This document shows, in pieces, positions 17,606-26,100 of a stretch of 64,000 nt of DNA (position 1 is its first letter; each line of letters opens with the position of its first letter). The DNA lies in contig JAFTPD010000007.1 of NCBI GenBank assembly GCA_017463485.1, positions 62,001 to 126,000 of the forward strand, read 5' to 3'. Under the pieces are notes generated by a model. It worked only from the letters and a program-made list of their open reading frames with translations, was not told the origin of the DNA and did not search any database. Made by a program: the position numbers and the translations under genes. Origin of the DNA: Clostridia bacterium. Its GTDB lineage: Bacteria; Bacillota; Clostridia; Oscillospirales; CAG-272.

Positions 17606-17775
17606 TTATTGTATGCGGGGCGTTGCCCCTGCACCCCACCAAACTTTCTTGAAAGAAAGTTTGGATCAAAGAACTTTGCTGACAAATTTATTTTTTGCTA
17701 AAGTTGTTTCGTATGATGACAACAAAAGCCATCTCTATAACCCCTGTGGGTCCCTTACCCACTCGGTTATTGGAT
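17606..17775. repeat. Dispersed intergenic repeat, family B, copy 1
   Basis: The block contains a GGGGCGTTGCCCC stem, the perfect palindrome AAACTTTCTT-GA-AAGAAAGTTT (17641-17662), ATCAAAGAACTTT, and ATCTCTATAACCCCTGTGGG followed by TCCCTTACCCAC. A second copy with the same order lies at 39610-39785. The remaining part of the argF-carA gap (17776-17930) has a GGAAGATTTCCGCCACGGCGGAAATC hairpin, a short AATTTTC tandem repeat (about 17817-17840), and no supported gene. Confidence 0.75.
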
Positions 17776-17930
17776 TGAAAAAGGAAGATTTCCGCCACGG
17801 CGGAAATCAACCATCATTTTCAATTTTCAATTTTCAATTTTAAATTACCCCGCGTAACGGGCAGATGACGTTGCGTGACGGTTTTAATAAAAATTCAATC
17901 CAAGCGCTCAAAAAAAGGAGAAAGAAACGT

Positions 17931-19022
17931 ATGAAAAAGGTCTATCTGATTCTTCAAAACGGCAGGATCTTTGAGGGCAGAGCATTTGGCGCAGACGGCC
18001 AAGTGTGCGGAGAACTCGTTTTCTCTACCGGTGTTACAGGCTACCTTCAATCTTTGACCGACCCGTCCTATTACGGGCAAATCTTGGTTCAAACCTTTCC
18101 CTTGATCGGCAACTACGGTTTAGTTCCCGAGGAATTCGAATCCCCCGACACTCACCTTGCGGGCTACGTCGTCCGCGAATGCTGTGATGCCCCGTCAAAC
18201 TATCGCTGTAAGGGTAGACTTGACGAATGGCTGAAGGAACGCGGCGTGGTGGGAATATGCGGCGTTGACACACGCGCGCTGACCGCCGTCATCCGCGAAT
18301 ATGGCTCTATGAAGGCTATCATTACGGACACACCGCCCGCTGAGAATTCTCTTCCCGACGAGCTGACCGTATACAGCGTGCGCGAGACGTCAAAGAATGC
18401 GGTCGCGGCAGTAAGCTGTAAAGAGCCTGAAGTCTTCGCTCCCGCAAACGCAAAATTCAAGGTTGCTCTTTACGATTTCGGAGTAAAAAAGAGTCTTATC
18501 CTCTCCTTGCTTGAAAATGGCTGCTCCGTAACTCTCCTTCCCTACAACACCCCTGCGTCCGAGGTACTCTCGGGCGGCTATGACGGCGTCGTGCTGTCGG
18601 GCGGCCCGGGTAACCCTGAGGACGATCCGCAGGTTATTATTGAAATTCGCAAGCTCATCTCAAAGCTGCCCATTCTGGCAACCGGACTTGGATTCCAGCT
18701 TCTCGCTCTGTCGGTGGGCGCGTCCACGTCCAAGCTCAAATGCGGACACCGCGGCTCAAATCAGCCCGTCCGCGACCTGTCGCTTGACATCTGCTGCACC
18801 ACCTACCAAAATCACGGATACACCGTGGATGCGGCAACGCTGCCTCCCTATGCGCGCGTCAGCTTTGTGAACGTAAACGACGGCTCGGTCGAGGGTATCG
18901 ACTACCCCGCGCACCGCGCGATCTCGGTACAGTTCGACCCCGAAATGGACGGTCCGAAAAATCACCGCCGACTGTTTGATGAGTTTGTTGCCATGATGGC
19001 AAATACGGAGAAAGGAGAATAA
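17931..19022 (+). CDS. carA: Carbamoyl-phosphate synthetase small subunit with an inactivated glutaminase site
   Basis: This 363-residue protein has the CarA architecture: an N-terminal domain (to about residue 150, with TGVTGYLQSLTDPSYYGQ) and a class I glutamine amidotransferase domain. The family nucleophile Cys (LGICLGHQ context; E. coli Cys269) is Gly252 here, in ATGLGFQLL; the following His is Phe255; and the catalytic His of QFHPE (E. coli His353) is Asp336 in QFDPE. Glu338 is kept. The codons are GGA and GAC. Glutamine hydrolysis should therefore be impossible, and the protein may only support an ammonia-using CarB. The ATG has an AAGGAG ribosome site 10 nt upstream. Confidence 0.93.
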   Translation: MKKVYLILQNGRIFEGRAFGADGQVCGELVFSTGVTGYLQSLTDPSYYGQILVQTFPLIGNYGLVPEEFESPDTHLAGYVVRECCDAPSNYRCKGRLDEWLKERGVVGICGVDTRALTAVIREYGSMKAIITDTPPAENSLPDELTVYSVRETSKNAVAAVSCKEPEVFAPANAKFKVALYDFGVKKSLILSLLENGCSVTLLPYNTPASEVLSGGYDGVVLSGGPGNPEDDPQVIIEIRKLISKLPILATGLGFQLLALSVGASTSKLKCGHRGSNQPVRDLSLDICCTTYQNHGYTVDAATLPPYARVSFVNVNDGSVEGIDYPAHRAISVQFDPEMDGPKNHRRLFDEFVAMMANTEKGE

Positions 19023-19024
19023 CC

Positions 19025-22000
19025 ATGCCGCTTGATAAGTCTATTAAAAAGGTTTTAGTTATCGGCTCGGGTCCTATCGTTATCGGTCAGGCAGCCGAAT
19101 TCGACTACGCAGGCGCGCAGGCGTGCCGCGTGCTGAAATCCCGAGGTATTGACGTAGTTCTTCTCAACTCCAACCCCGCGACTATTATGACGGACAAGGC
19201 TCTCGCCAACGAGATATACCTTGAGCCGCTTACCCTTACAACAGTTAAGCGCATAATCGAAAAGGAAAAGCCGGACTCTATTCTCGCCACACTCGGCGGT
19301 CAGACGGGACTTACCCTTGCTATGCAGCTTTACAAGGAAGGCTTCTTTGAAACGCATAACGTCCGCCTGCTGGGTACTGACGCCGAGGCTATCATCAAGG
19401 CAGAAGACAGAGAGCTTTTCAAGGACACCATGCTGAAAATCGGTCAGCCTCTCATTCCCTCGGATATTGCCGAAACGCTTGACGAGGCGAAGGAGATCGC
19501 CACCCGTATCGGTTACCCCGTTATCATTCGACCCGCGTTTACCCTCGGCGGTTTTGGCGGCGGCGTTGCAGACAATGAGGAGGAGCTTTGCGAGGTCGCG
19601 GCAAACGGACTTGAACAGTCCCCCATCACGCAGATTCTGGTTGAAAAATATATATACGGCTGGAAGGAGATCGAGTTTGAGGTCATCCGTGACCACAAGG
19701 GCAACCACCTTGCGGTCTGCTCCATGGAAAACGTTGACCCCGTAGGTGTTCACACGGGCGACTCTATCGTCGTAGCTCCCGCTATGACCTTGGCGGCAGA
19801 GGAATACAACATGCTCCGCACCGCTTCACTTGACATTATTGACGAGCTGGGCATTGAGGGCGGCTGTAACTGTCAGTTCGCGCTTGATCCCGTGTCCAAG
19901 CAGTACGCTGTTATCGAGGTTAACCCCCGCGTTTCCCGTTCCTCCGCGCTTGCATCCAAGGCGACGGGATATCCCATCGCAAAGGTGTCGGTACAGATAG
20001 CCCTCGGATACACCCTTGACGAGATAAAGAACGAAGTCACGGGCAAGACCTTTGCTTGCTTTGAGCCTACCGTTGACTACGTGGTGCTGAAAATGCCCAA
20101 GTGGCCCTTTGATAAGTTCGCACAGTCCACTCGATTGCTCGGAACTCAGATGAAGGCAACGGGCGAGGTCATGAGCATTGCTCCCTCCTTTGAGGAGGCG
20201 CTGATGAAGGCGGTAAGAGGTGCGGAAATTTCGCAGGACACCCTCAACTGCAAGCTCGACCTTCTTGGCGACGATCCTTACGCCGCTCTCGGAAGGAACG
20301 ACGACAGACGCCTGTTCCGCATCTTCGCGGCTCTCAAGGCAGGTATTTCCATTGACGACATTTACACTATCACAAAGATTGATAAATTCTTCCTCTCCAA
20401 GCTCGCCGCTCTGGCAGACTTTGAAAAAGAGCTTGCTACGGTTAAGAATATTGGCGAGGAGCTTTATACAAAGGCAAAGAAGCTGGGCTACACCGACGAG
20501 GCTATCAGCCGTATTTCGGGTATTGACTCCCTTCCCGCACACCGCGCGACCTGCTACAAGATGGTTGACACCTGCGGCGGCGAGTTTATGGCAGAGCGCC
20601 CCTACTTCTACGGCACACACGACGACATATCGGGCGACGAAACCAAGCCCTTTATGAATCCCGACAAAAAGACGGTTGTTGTTCTCGGCTCAGGACCTAT
20701 CCGTATCGGTCAGGGTATCGAGTTTGACTACTCCTCCGTCCACTGCGTATGGGCGCTCAAGGATATGGGCTACGACGTTGCTATCATCAACAACAACCCC
20801 GAAACCGTTTCCACCGACTTCGATATTGCGGACAGACTCTACTTCGAGCCGCTTACCCCCGAGGATGTGTGGGACATTCTGCAGCTTGAAAAGCCTATCG
20901 GCGTCGTAGTTGCGTTTGGCGGTCAGACAGCTATCAAGCTGACGGGCTTCCTCGACAAGATGGGCGTTCCCGTGCTTGGAACTTCGGCTGACGGTATTGA
21001 CCTTGCCGAGGACAGAGCAAGATTTGACGCGCTGCTTGAATCCATGAACATTCGCCGCCCCTCGGGTATGGGTGTTTCCACCCTTGAGGAGGCACTCAAT
21101 GCAGGCGCGACTCTCGGATATCCCGTTCTCCTCCGTCCCTCTTACGTTATCGGCGGTCAGAACATGGTTATCGCTCACGAGCCGGCAGACGTTGAAAAAT
21201 ATATGAACAAGATACTGTCCACGGGAATTGACAACCCTGTTCTCGTCGATAAGTATATGATGGGCACGGAGCTTGAGGTTGACGTTATCTCCGACGGCAA
21301 GGACGTTCTTATCCCGGGTATCATGGAGCATATCGAGCGCGCAGGCGTTCACAGCGGTGACTCTATCGCGGTATACCCGCCCTACAATCTCACCGACAAG
21401 ATGCGCGAAACCCTTTGCGAATGCTCTACAAAGCTGGCTCTCAGCCTCGGCACAAAGGGGCTTGTAAACATTCAGTACCTTATCTACGAAAACGAGCTTT
21501 ATGTTATTGAGGTAAACCCCCGCGCGTCCCGTACCATTCCTTACATCAGTAAGGTAACGGGTGTGCCTATGGTAGATATCGCTTCGCAGGTAATGGTCGG
21601 CAAGCCGCTCCGCGAGCTTCGTTACGGCACGGGACTCTACAAAGTCCCCCCCTACTGGGCAGTAAAAGTTCCTGTATTCTCCTTTGAAAAGCTGTCCGAC
21701 GTAAACACTCAGCTCGGTCCGGAAATGAAATCCACGGGCGAGGTGCTTGGAGTTGGTAAAACTCTTGACGAGGCTATATTCAAGGGCTTCGTTTCCGCAG
21801 GATTTAACCTCAAAACACCTACCGCGGCAAACGACGTCGGCGTGTTTATCTCGGTCGAGGATCACGACTATTTCGAGATCGTCGGACTCGCAAAGAAGCT
21901 GGACGACCTCGGCATGAAGCTGTACGCTACAAGCGGAACAGCGGCGGCTATCTCACAGCTTGGAATTGACGTGGAGGTGGTGGCAAATCTGACCGACGAC

Positions 22001-23074
22001 GCTCACGCCCTGCTTGAAAGCGGCAAGGTCGGCTATATCGTTTACACGGGCGCGCTGCTGGACGACACTATAAACGAGTTTATCGCCCTGCATCGCAAGG
22101 CTATCCAGCTCTCTATCGCAACACTCACCTCGCTTGACACGGCAAACGCTATGGCTGACGTTATTGCCAGCCGTTACTCTCAGTACAACACCGAGCTGGT
22201 TGACCTCAACCACATGCGCCGTGACCGCATGACTCTGCACTTTGCAAAGATGCAGACGCTTGGAAACGACTATATCTATCTTGACAATCTTGACGGAGAG
22301 TCGCAGATAAGCTGTCCCGAGTCGCTCGCGCTCAAGCTGTGTGACCGTAACTACGGAATCGGCGGCGACGGTATCGTGTTTATCGAAAGATCCAATCACT
22401 ACGACGCGAAAATGCGTATATTCAACCGCGACGGCAGTGAAGGCAGAGTTGCGGGCAACCCCTTGCGTTGCGTTGCAAAGTATCTGTACGACAAGGGACT
22501 TGTAGACGACACGGATATGGTCATTGACACATGGAGCGGACCGAGAACGGCGCACGCCATCCTTGCGGGCGGCGAGGTCGGCTCGGTAACGGTGGATATG
22601 GGCGATTACACTCTCGATCCCGCACAGCTTCCTACCACTCTGTCAGCAGACCAAATGATCGACGGCAGTATTAATATTGGCGGTGATACTTGCAGGATGA
22701 CCTGCGTTGGTATCGGTAACCCGCACGCCGTCGTGTTCGTTGGCAACGTTGACGCCGTGAACGTGGGAACGGTTGGTCCTGAGATCGAAAATCTCCCTAT
22801 CTTCCCTGAGCGTACAAACGTTGAGTTTATCCGAATTGTCAACCGTACCACAATTAAGATGCGCGTTTGGGAGCGCGGCAACGGCGAAACGCTTGCCTGC
22901 GGTTCGGGCGCGTGCGCGGCGGCTGTTGCAGCTGTTGTGAACGGACTTTGCGACACGGATAAGGATATCACGGTCAAGCTGCGCGGCGGCGACCTGCTGG
23001 TGCGTGTGAGCGACAACCACGTAAGCCTTACAGGTGACGCGAAGATGGTATTCGAAGGTACTACCGTAATTTAA
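19025..23074 (+). CDS. carB: Carbamoyl-phosphate synthetase large subunit fused to a DapF-like (diaminopimelate epimerase) domain
   Basis: This single frame of 1349 residues starts 2 nt after carA. Residues 1-1068 are a full CarB: two ATP-grasp halves, each opening with GSGPIxIGQ, an oligomerisation part, and a C-terminal MGS-like allosteric domain ending in SLDTANAMADVI. Residues 1069-1349 are a full-length DapF: FAKMQTLGNDYIY, GIGGDG, and the second catalytic Cys in ACGSGACAA (Cys1292). The first catalytic Cys is Ala1143 in RVAGNPLRC, where active enzymes have CGNxxRC. The Met at 1069 (22229) has no ribosome site, so a separate DapF is unlikely. CarB activity is expected; normal DapF activity is doubtful. 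Confidence 0.94.
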   Translation: MPLDKSIKKVLVIGSGPIVIGQAAEFDYAGAQACRVLKSRGIDVVLLNSNPATIMTDKALANEIYLEPLTLTTVKRIIEKEKPDSILATLGGQTGLTLAMQLYKEGFFETHNVRLLGTDAEAIIKAEDRELFKDTMLKIGQPLIPSDIAETLDEAKEIATRIGYPVIIRPAFTLGGFGGGVADNEEELCEVAANGLEQSPITQILVEKYIYGWKEIEFEVIRDHKGNHLAVCSMENVDPVGVHTGDSIVVAPAMTLAAEEYNMLRTASLDIIDELGIEGGCNCQFALDPVSKQYAVIEVNPRVSRSSALASKATGYPIAKVSVQIALGYTLDEIKNEVTGKTFACFEPTVDYVVLKMPKWPFDKFAQSTRLLGTQMKATGEVMSIAPSFEEALMKAVRGAEISQDTLNCKLDLLGDDPYAALGRNDDRRLFRIFAALKAGISIDDIYTITKIDKFFLSKLAALADFEKELATVKNIGEELYTKAKKLGYTDEAISRISGIDSLPAHRATCYKMVDTCGGEFMAERPYFYGTHDDISGDETKPFMNPDKKTVVVLGSGPIRIGQGIEFDYSSVHCVWALKDMGYDVAIINNNPETVSTDFDIADRLYFEPLTPEDVWDILQLEKPIGVVVAFGGQTAIKLTGFLDKMGVPVLGTSADGIDLAEDRARFDALLESMNIRRPSGMGVSTLEEALNAGATLGYPVLLRPSYVIGGQNMVIAHEPADVEKYMNKILSTGIDNPVLVDKYMMGTELEVDVISDGKDVLIPGIMEHIERAGVHSGDSIAVYPPYNLTDKMRETLCECSTKLALSLGTKGLVNIQYLIYENELYVIEVNPRASRTIPYISKVTGVPMVDIASQVMVGKPLRELRYGTGLYKVPPYWAVKVPVFSFEKLSDVNTQLGPEMKSTGEVLGVGKTLDEAIFKGFVSAGFNLKTPTAANDVGVFISVEDHDYFEIVGLAKKLDDLGMKLYATSGTAAAISQLGIDVEVVANLTDDAHALLESGKVGYIVYTGALLDDTINEFIALHRKAIQLSIATLTSLDTANAMADVIASRYSQYNTELVDLNHMRRDRMTLHFAKMQTLGNDYIYLDNLDGESQISCPESLALKLCDRNYGIGGDGIVFIERSNHYDAKMRIFNRDGSEGRVAGNPLRCVAKYLYDKGLVDDTDMVIDTWSGPRTAHAILAGGEVGSVTVDMGDYTLDPAQLPTTLSADQMIDGSINIGGDTCRMTCVGIGNPHAVVFVGNVDAVNVGTVGPEIENLPIFPERTNVEFIRIVNRTTIKMRVWERGNGETLACGSGACAAAVAAVVNGLCDTDKDITVKLRGGDLLVRVSDNHVSLTGDAKMVFEGTTVI

Positions 23075-23083
23075 ATTCAATTT

Positions 23084-23127
23084 AAAAGCGCTCCGCCGCG
23101 GAAATATCTGCAGCGGAGCGCTTTTTT
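23084..23127 (+). terminator. Intrinsic terminator after carB
   Basis: The 13-bp perfect stem AAAAGCGCTCCGC / GCGGAGCGCTTTT is followed by further T residues. It ends the arginine-carbamoyl phosphate run 10 nt after the carB stop codon. Confidence 0.92.
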
Positions 23128-23216
23128 ATGTTGCAATAATCATGCCGCTTTCTGCGTCAACAGAAGGTAACATATAATTCATTTTAAACCACTTACAACT
23201 TATTTTAAAAATATCA

Positions 23217-23245
23217 TTGTAATTTCCGCCGATATGTGGTACAAT
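23217..23245 (+). promoter_or_regulatory. Sigma-A promoter of pyk
   Basis: TTGTAA (23217-23222) and TACAAT (23240-23245) are 17 nt apart and about 55 nt upstream of the pyk ATG. Confidence 0.7.
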
Positions 23246-23299
23246 TATATTGTAAAAAATAACCTTGTTTTTCCGTGTGCGGAAAGCAAAGGAGGAAAT

Positions 23300-24712
23300 A
23301 TGAGAAGAACCAAAATAGTTTGCACTCTCGGCCCTGCGACCGACAGCCGAGATATCCTTATCGGCATTTGCAAAGCAGGAATGAACGTGGCAAGACTGAA
23401 CTTTTCCCACGGCGTTCATGCCGACCACCAGATGCGTATTGATCTTGTTAAATCGGTGCGTGAGGAGCTTGGGCTTCCTATCGCGATAATGCTGGATACC
23501 AAAGGCCCTGAGTATCGTATCAAGACCTTTGAAGGCGGCAAGATCACACTTAGCGAGGGCGATACCTTCACCTTTACCACCGACGACGTGGTGGGCGACA
23601 GCACCCGCGTCTCGGTCAGCTACCCCAAGCTCACCGAGGATATTGCCGCAGGCGACACCATTCTGCTCAATAACGGACTTTTGTCCTTCTCGGTCGAGCG
23701 TGTCGAAGGCGCGGATATTATTTGCCACGTAGTCTGCGGCGGCGAGCTGTCCGACCGCAAGAGCATGAGCTTCCCGGGCAAGGTCATGAAGCAAAAATAC
23801 TTGTCAGATCAAGACAAAGCCGACATCAAGTTTGGCGCGGATAACGGCATTGACTATATCGCTTGCTCCTTTGTTTCGGGCAAGCAAGACCTCGTTGACG
23901 TCCGCAATTATCTCAAGGAGATAGGCGCTGACGATATCGAGCTTATCGCAAAAATCGAAAACCAGTCGGGCTACGATAATATCGAGGAGATCTGCCAGTG
24001 CTGTGACGGTATTATGATAGCGCGCGGAGATATGGGCGTGGAGGTTCCCTTCGAACAGCTCCCCGCCATGCAAAAATACCTTATCACCAAATGCAGGTTG
24101 CTGGGTAAGCGTGTTATTACTGCCACCGAGATGCTGGAGTCCATGATACACAATCCCCGTCCTACCCGTGCCGAAATATCCGACGTTGCAAACGCCGTTT
24201 ACGACGGAACGAGCGCTATCATGCTGTCGGGCGAAACGGCGGCGGGTAAATATCCCGTACAAGCCGTCACCACAATGGCAAAAATAGCAGAAACTACCGA
24301 GGGAAATATCAATTACAGCAAGCGTTTTTATAGCTCCGAGTTCAAAATCAAAAATGCCGTTGACGCTATCTCTCACGCCACCTGCGGAATGGCTATCGAC
24401 CTCAACGCAAAGGCCGTCGTGGCTTGTTCCCTGTCTGGAATGACAGCGCGAATGGTATCCCGTTTCCGCTCGCCCGTTCCGATAATCGGTCTTACCACCA
24501 ACGAAAGCACGTGGAGAAAGCTTGCCATGTCCTGGGGCGTTATCCCAGCTATGTGCGAGCAGTTTTCCTCCACCGACGTGCTGTTCTATATGGCTAAAAA
24601 TATAGCCAAGACTACTCTTGGACTCTCACGCGGAGAAAAGATCGTCGTTACAGGCGGCGATACGTCGGGAAAGTCCGGAAAAACAAGCCTTATCAAGGTT
24701 GAGGAAATTTAA
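23300..24712 (+). CDS. pyk: Pyruvate kinase
   Basis: This 470-residue enzyme converts phosphoenolpyruvate and ADP to pyruvate and ATP. It begins with the usual RRTKIVCTLGPA, has LDTKGPEYRI in the active-site barrel, and the signature IENQSGYDNIEEIC plus MIARGDMGVEVP and ITATEMLESM. The length matches the classical form without the extra C-terminal PEP-utiliser domain that many Bacillus-type enzymes carry. The ATG follows AAAGGAGG. It has its own promoter and terminator, so it is probably monocistronic. Confidence 0.96.
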   Translation: MRRTKIVCTLGPATDSRDILIGICKAGMNVARLNFSHGVHADHQMRIDLVKSVREELGLPIAIMLDTKGPEYRIKTFEGGKITLSEGDTFTFTTDDVVGDSTRVSVSYPKLTEDIAAGDTILLNNGLLSFSVERVEGADIICHVVCGGELSDRKSMSFPGKVMKQKYLSDQDKADIKFGADNGIDYIACSFVSGKQDLVDVRNYLKEIGADDIELIAKIENQSGYDNIEEICQCCDGIMIARGDMGVEVPFEQLPAMQKYLITKCRLLGKRVITATEMLESMIHNPRPTRAEISDVANAVYDGTSAIMLSGETAAGKYPVQAVTTMAKIAETTEGNINYSKRFYSSEFKIKNAVDAISHATCGMAIDLNAKAVVACSLSGMTARMVSRFRSPVPIIGLTTNESTWRKLAMSWGVIPAMCEQFSSTDVLFYMAKNIAKTTLGLSRGEKIVVTGGDTSGKSGKTSLIKVEEI

Positions 24713-24715
24713 AAT

Positions 24716-24752
24716 AAAACAGCGGTTTCGCAAATCGAAACCGCTGTTTTTT
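24716..24752. terminator. Intrinsic terminator between pyk and the RpiB-like gene
   Basis: The 15-bp stem AAAACAGCGGTTTCG / CGAAACCGCTGTTTT with a 5-nt loop is flanked by T residues on the plus strand and A residues on the other side, so it can serve both converging genes. Confidence 0.9.
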
Positions 24753-24756
24753 GTTA

Positions 24757-25329
24757 TCACTCCGGCTTTTTCTCAAGCTTCAGGGGGTAATCGCCCAGAT
24801 GCTCCATCTTAAAGCCGTTCTTCTTGTACTCCTCGTAGTTGAATGCCTCAAGCTCGTCGATAGCCAGCTTGTGAAACTCGTAGAAGTTGTACCACCACTC
24901 GTAACCCGAGCCAAGCTCAGCGTTAAGGTATGCGTCAGCAATGTCACAGCCCATAGCGGGAGCAACGTAGAACGCGCCCATTGCCAGAACGTTTACACCG
25001 TTACCCGTGATAGCGCGGAGAGCGGCGGGTACGCTTTCAACAACACCCGCGTGAACGTGGGGGCACTTGCTTGCCGCGATATGGATTCCCATACCCGTTC
25101 CGCAGAACAAAAGCGCGCGCTCAAATTCACCCTCGGAGATCTTGCTTCCTACGCGCAGTCCAACGCGGTGGAACATATTTTCAGTGTCGTCGGGATCGCT
25201 GTCAGCAACTACACCAAGGTCTGTGATCTTCCAACCCTTTTCTTTAAGGTGCGCAACGACTGCTTCCTTGAGAGGATAACCTGCAAAGTCAGCACCGACA
25301 ACGAGATATTTGTCCTTTACCGTTTTCAT
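24757..25329 (-). CDS. Divergent RpiB/LacA/LacB-family sugar-phosphate isomerase homologue
   Basis: The product has 190 residues. The ATG at 25329 follows GGAAGGAG. The fold signature is visible: VVGADFAGYPLK near the N-terminus and FCGTGMGIHIAASK, which keeps the catalytic Cys of RpiB. However, the usual DHAG motif reads DFAG (the His is lost), and the His that opens the sugar ring (in the SRQHND region of E. coli RpiB) is not found in RAITGNGVNVL. There is also a C-terminal extension of about 45 residues rich in aromatic and acidic residues. A pentose or other sugar-phosphate isomerase with a different substrate is possible. Confidence 0.75.
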   Translation of the reverse strand: MKTVKDKYLVVGADFAGYPLKEAVVAHLKEKGWKITDLGVVADSDPDDTENMFHRVGLRVGSKISEGEFERALLFCGTGMGIHIAASKCPHVHAGVVESVPAALRAITGNGVNVLAMGAFYVAPAMGCDIADAYLNAELGSGYEWWYNFYEFHKLAIDELEAFNYEEYKKNGFKMEHLGDYPLKLEKKPE

Positions 25330-25420
25330 AATTTTTCTCCTTCCTAAAATCATTTGTTTTTAGTAATTTAATTATATCACGCAGTGATATAGTTGTCAAG
25401 GAAAAGGACAAATTTTTTAA

Positions 25421-25852
25421 TCAGATACCTGGTCTATCATCGATATCATACATGATCCAGCTGTTATACTCCGCCTGTGTGATCAAGCAATCATCATAGA
25501 GCCGCCATATCTCTCGTTTGTATTCTGATTCAGAACGTTTGCTTTTCTGCAAATCTAAAACGTAAGCGCGTGCAGATATCCTTGCGTTGTCACACGCTGC
25601 ATCTATGAGCACGCCGTAACCGTACAAAAGCCACGTGCCAATCAAAGAAATCAGTGGACCAAAAACTATTGTCAGCAAACCAATCCACCATAATTCGCCG
25701 CCAAATATATCTCCGTCCAAAAACAACGCATCGATCAAAAACAATGCGCCTGTTATAATTGACAGTATTGTACCGATTGCAAATAATATGATGGCTAATT
25801 TTCTTATTTTCGGTGCTATATTTCTATACAAGGGATAGAGTCTTTTGAACAT
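25421..25852 (-). CDS. Small membrane protein downstream of a structured leader
   Basis: The product has 143 residues. The ATG at 25852 has a GAGGAG ribosome site 9 nt upstream; the frame is open further upstream but that part lies within folded leader sequence. Two hydrophobic segments (about residues 15-37 and 45-70) are followed by a soluble C-terminal tail with many charged residues (SESEYKREIWRLYDDC). I do not recognise the family; the tail recalls short SHOCT-like C-termini but this is weak. Expression is probably controlled by the leader (25853-26100). Confidence 0.7.
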   Translation of the reverse strand: MFKRLYPLYRNIAPKIRKLAIILFAIGTILSIITGALFLIDALFLDGDIFGGELWWIGLLTIVFGPLISLIGTWLLYGYGVLIDAACDNARISARAYVLDLQKSKRSESEYKREIWRLYDDCLITQAEYNSWIMYDIDDRPGI

Positions 25853-26100
25853 TATAATATTCTCCTCAAAAATAAATGAAATAAAAAAGATGCGCCAACC
25901 GAAGCGGGCGCACCCGAAAAACGCAAACCCCGATTGTCGCCAAACAAATCGAAAATTATAAGGCATATTAATATACGGCGAATAATTTCCACAGATGGTT
26001 TGCGGTTTTACCACATTAATTCTGTGAAAATTATTACCCAAAAAAGGGATAGTATGCCTAAATAAAAATACCCCTTGATAAATATTCGATTTGTTTGGCA
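25853..26100 (-). promoter_or_regulatory. Long folded 5' leader with a terminator-like hairpin before the ribosome site
   Basis: Read on the minus strand, the leader begins near 26100 and can form nested stems: GCCAAACAAATCGAA near its start pairs with TTCGATTTGTTTGGC (about 25937-25952), AGGCATA pairs with TATGCCT, and AATAATTTTCACAG pairs with CTGTGGAAATTATT. It ends with a GTGCGCC / GGCGCAT stem (25890-25913) followed by a run of U residues (25883-25888), then GAGGAG and the start codon. This is the layout of an attenuator or riboswitch. No known riboswitch class is recognised, and a palindromic mobile repeat is the alternative. Confidence 0.55.

Noticed and set aside
22229-23074. A separate dapF gene starting at an internal ATG
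   Set aside because: There is no Shine-Dalgarno sequence before 22229, and the CarB frame continues without a stop codon into the domain, so a fusion is the simpler reading.
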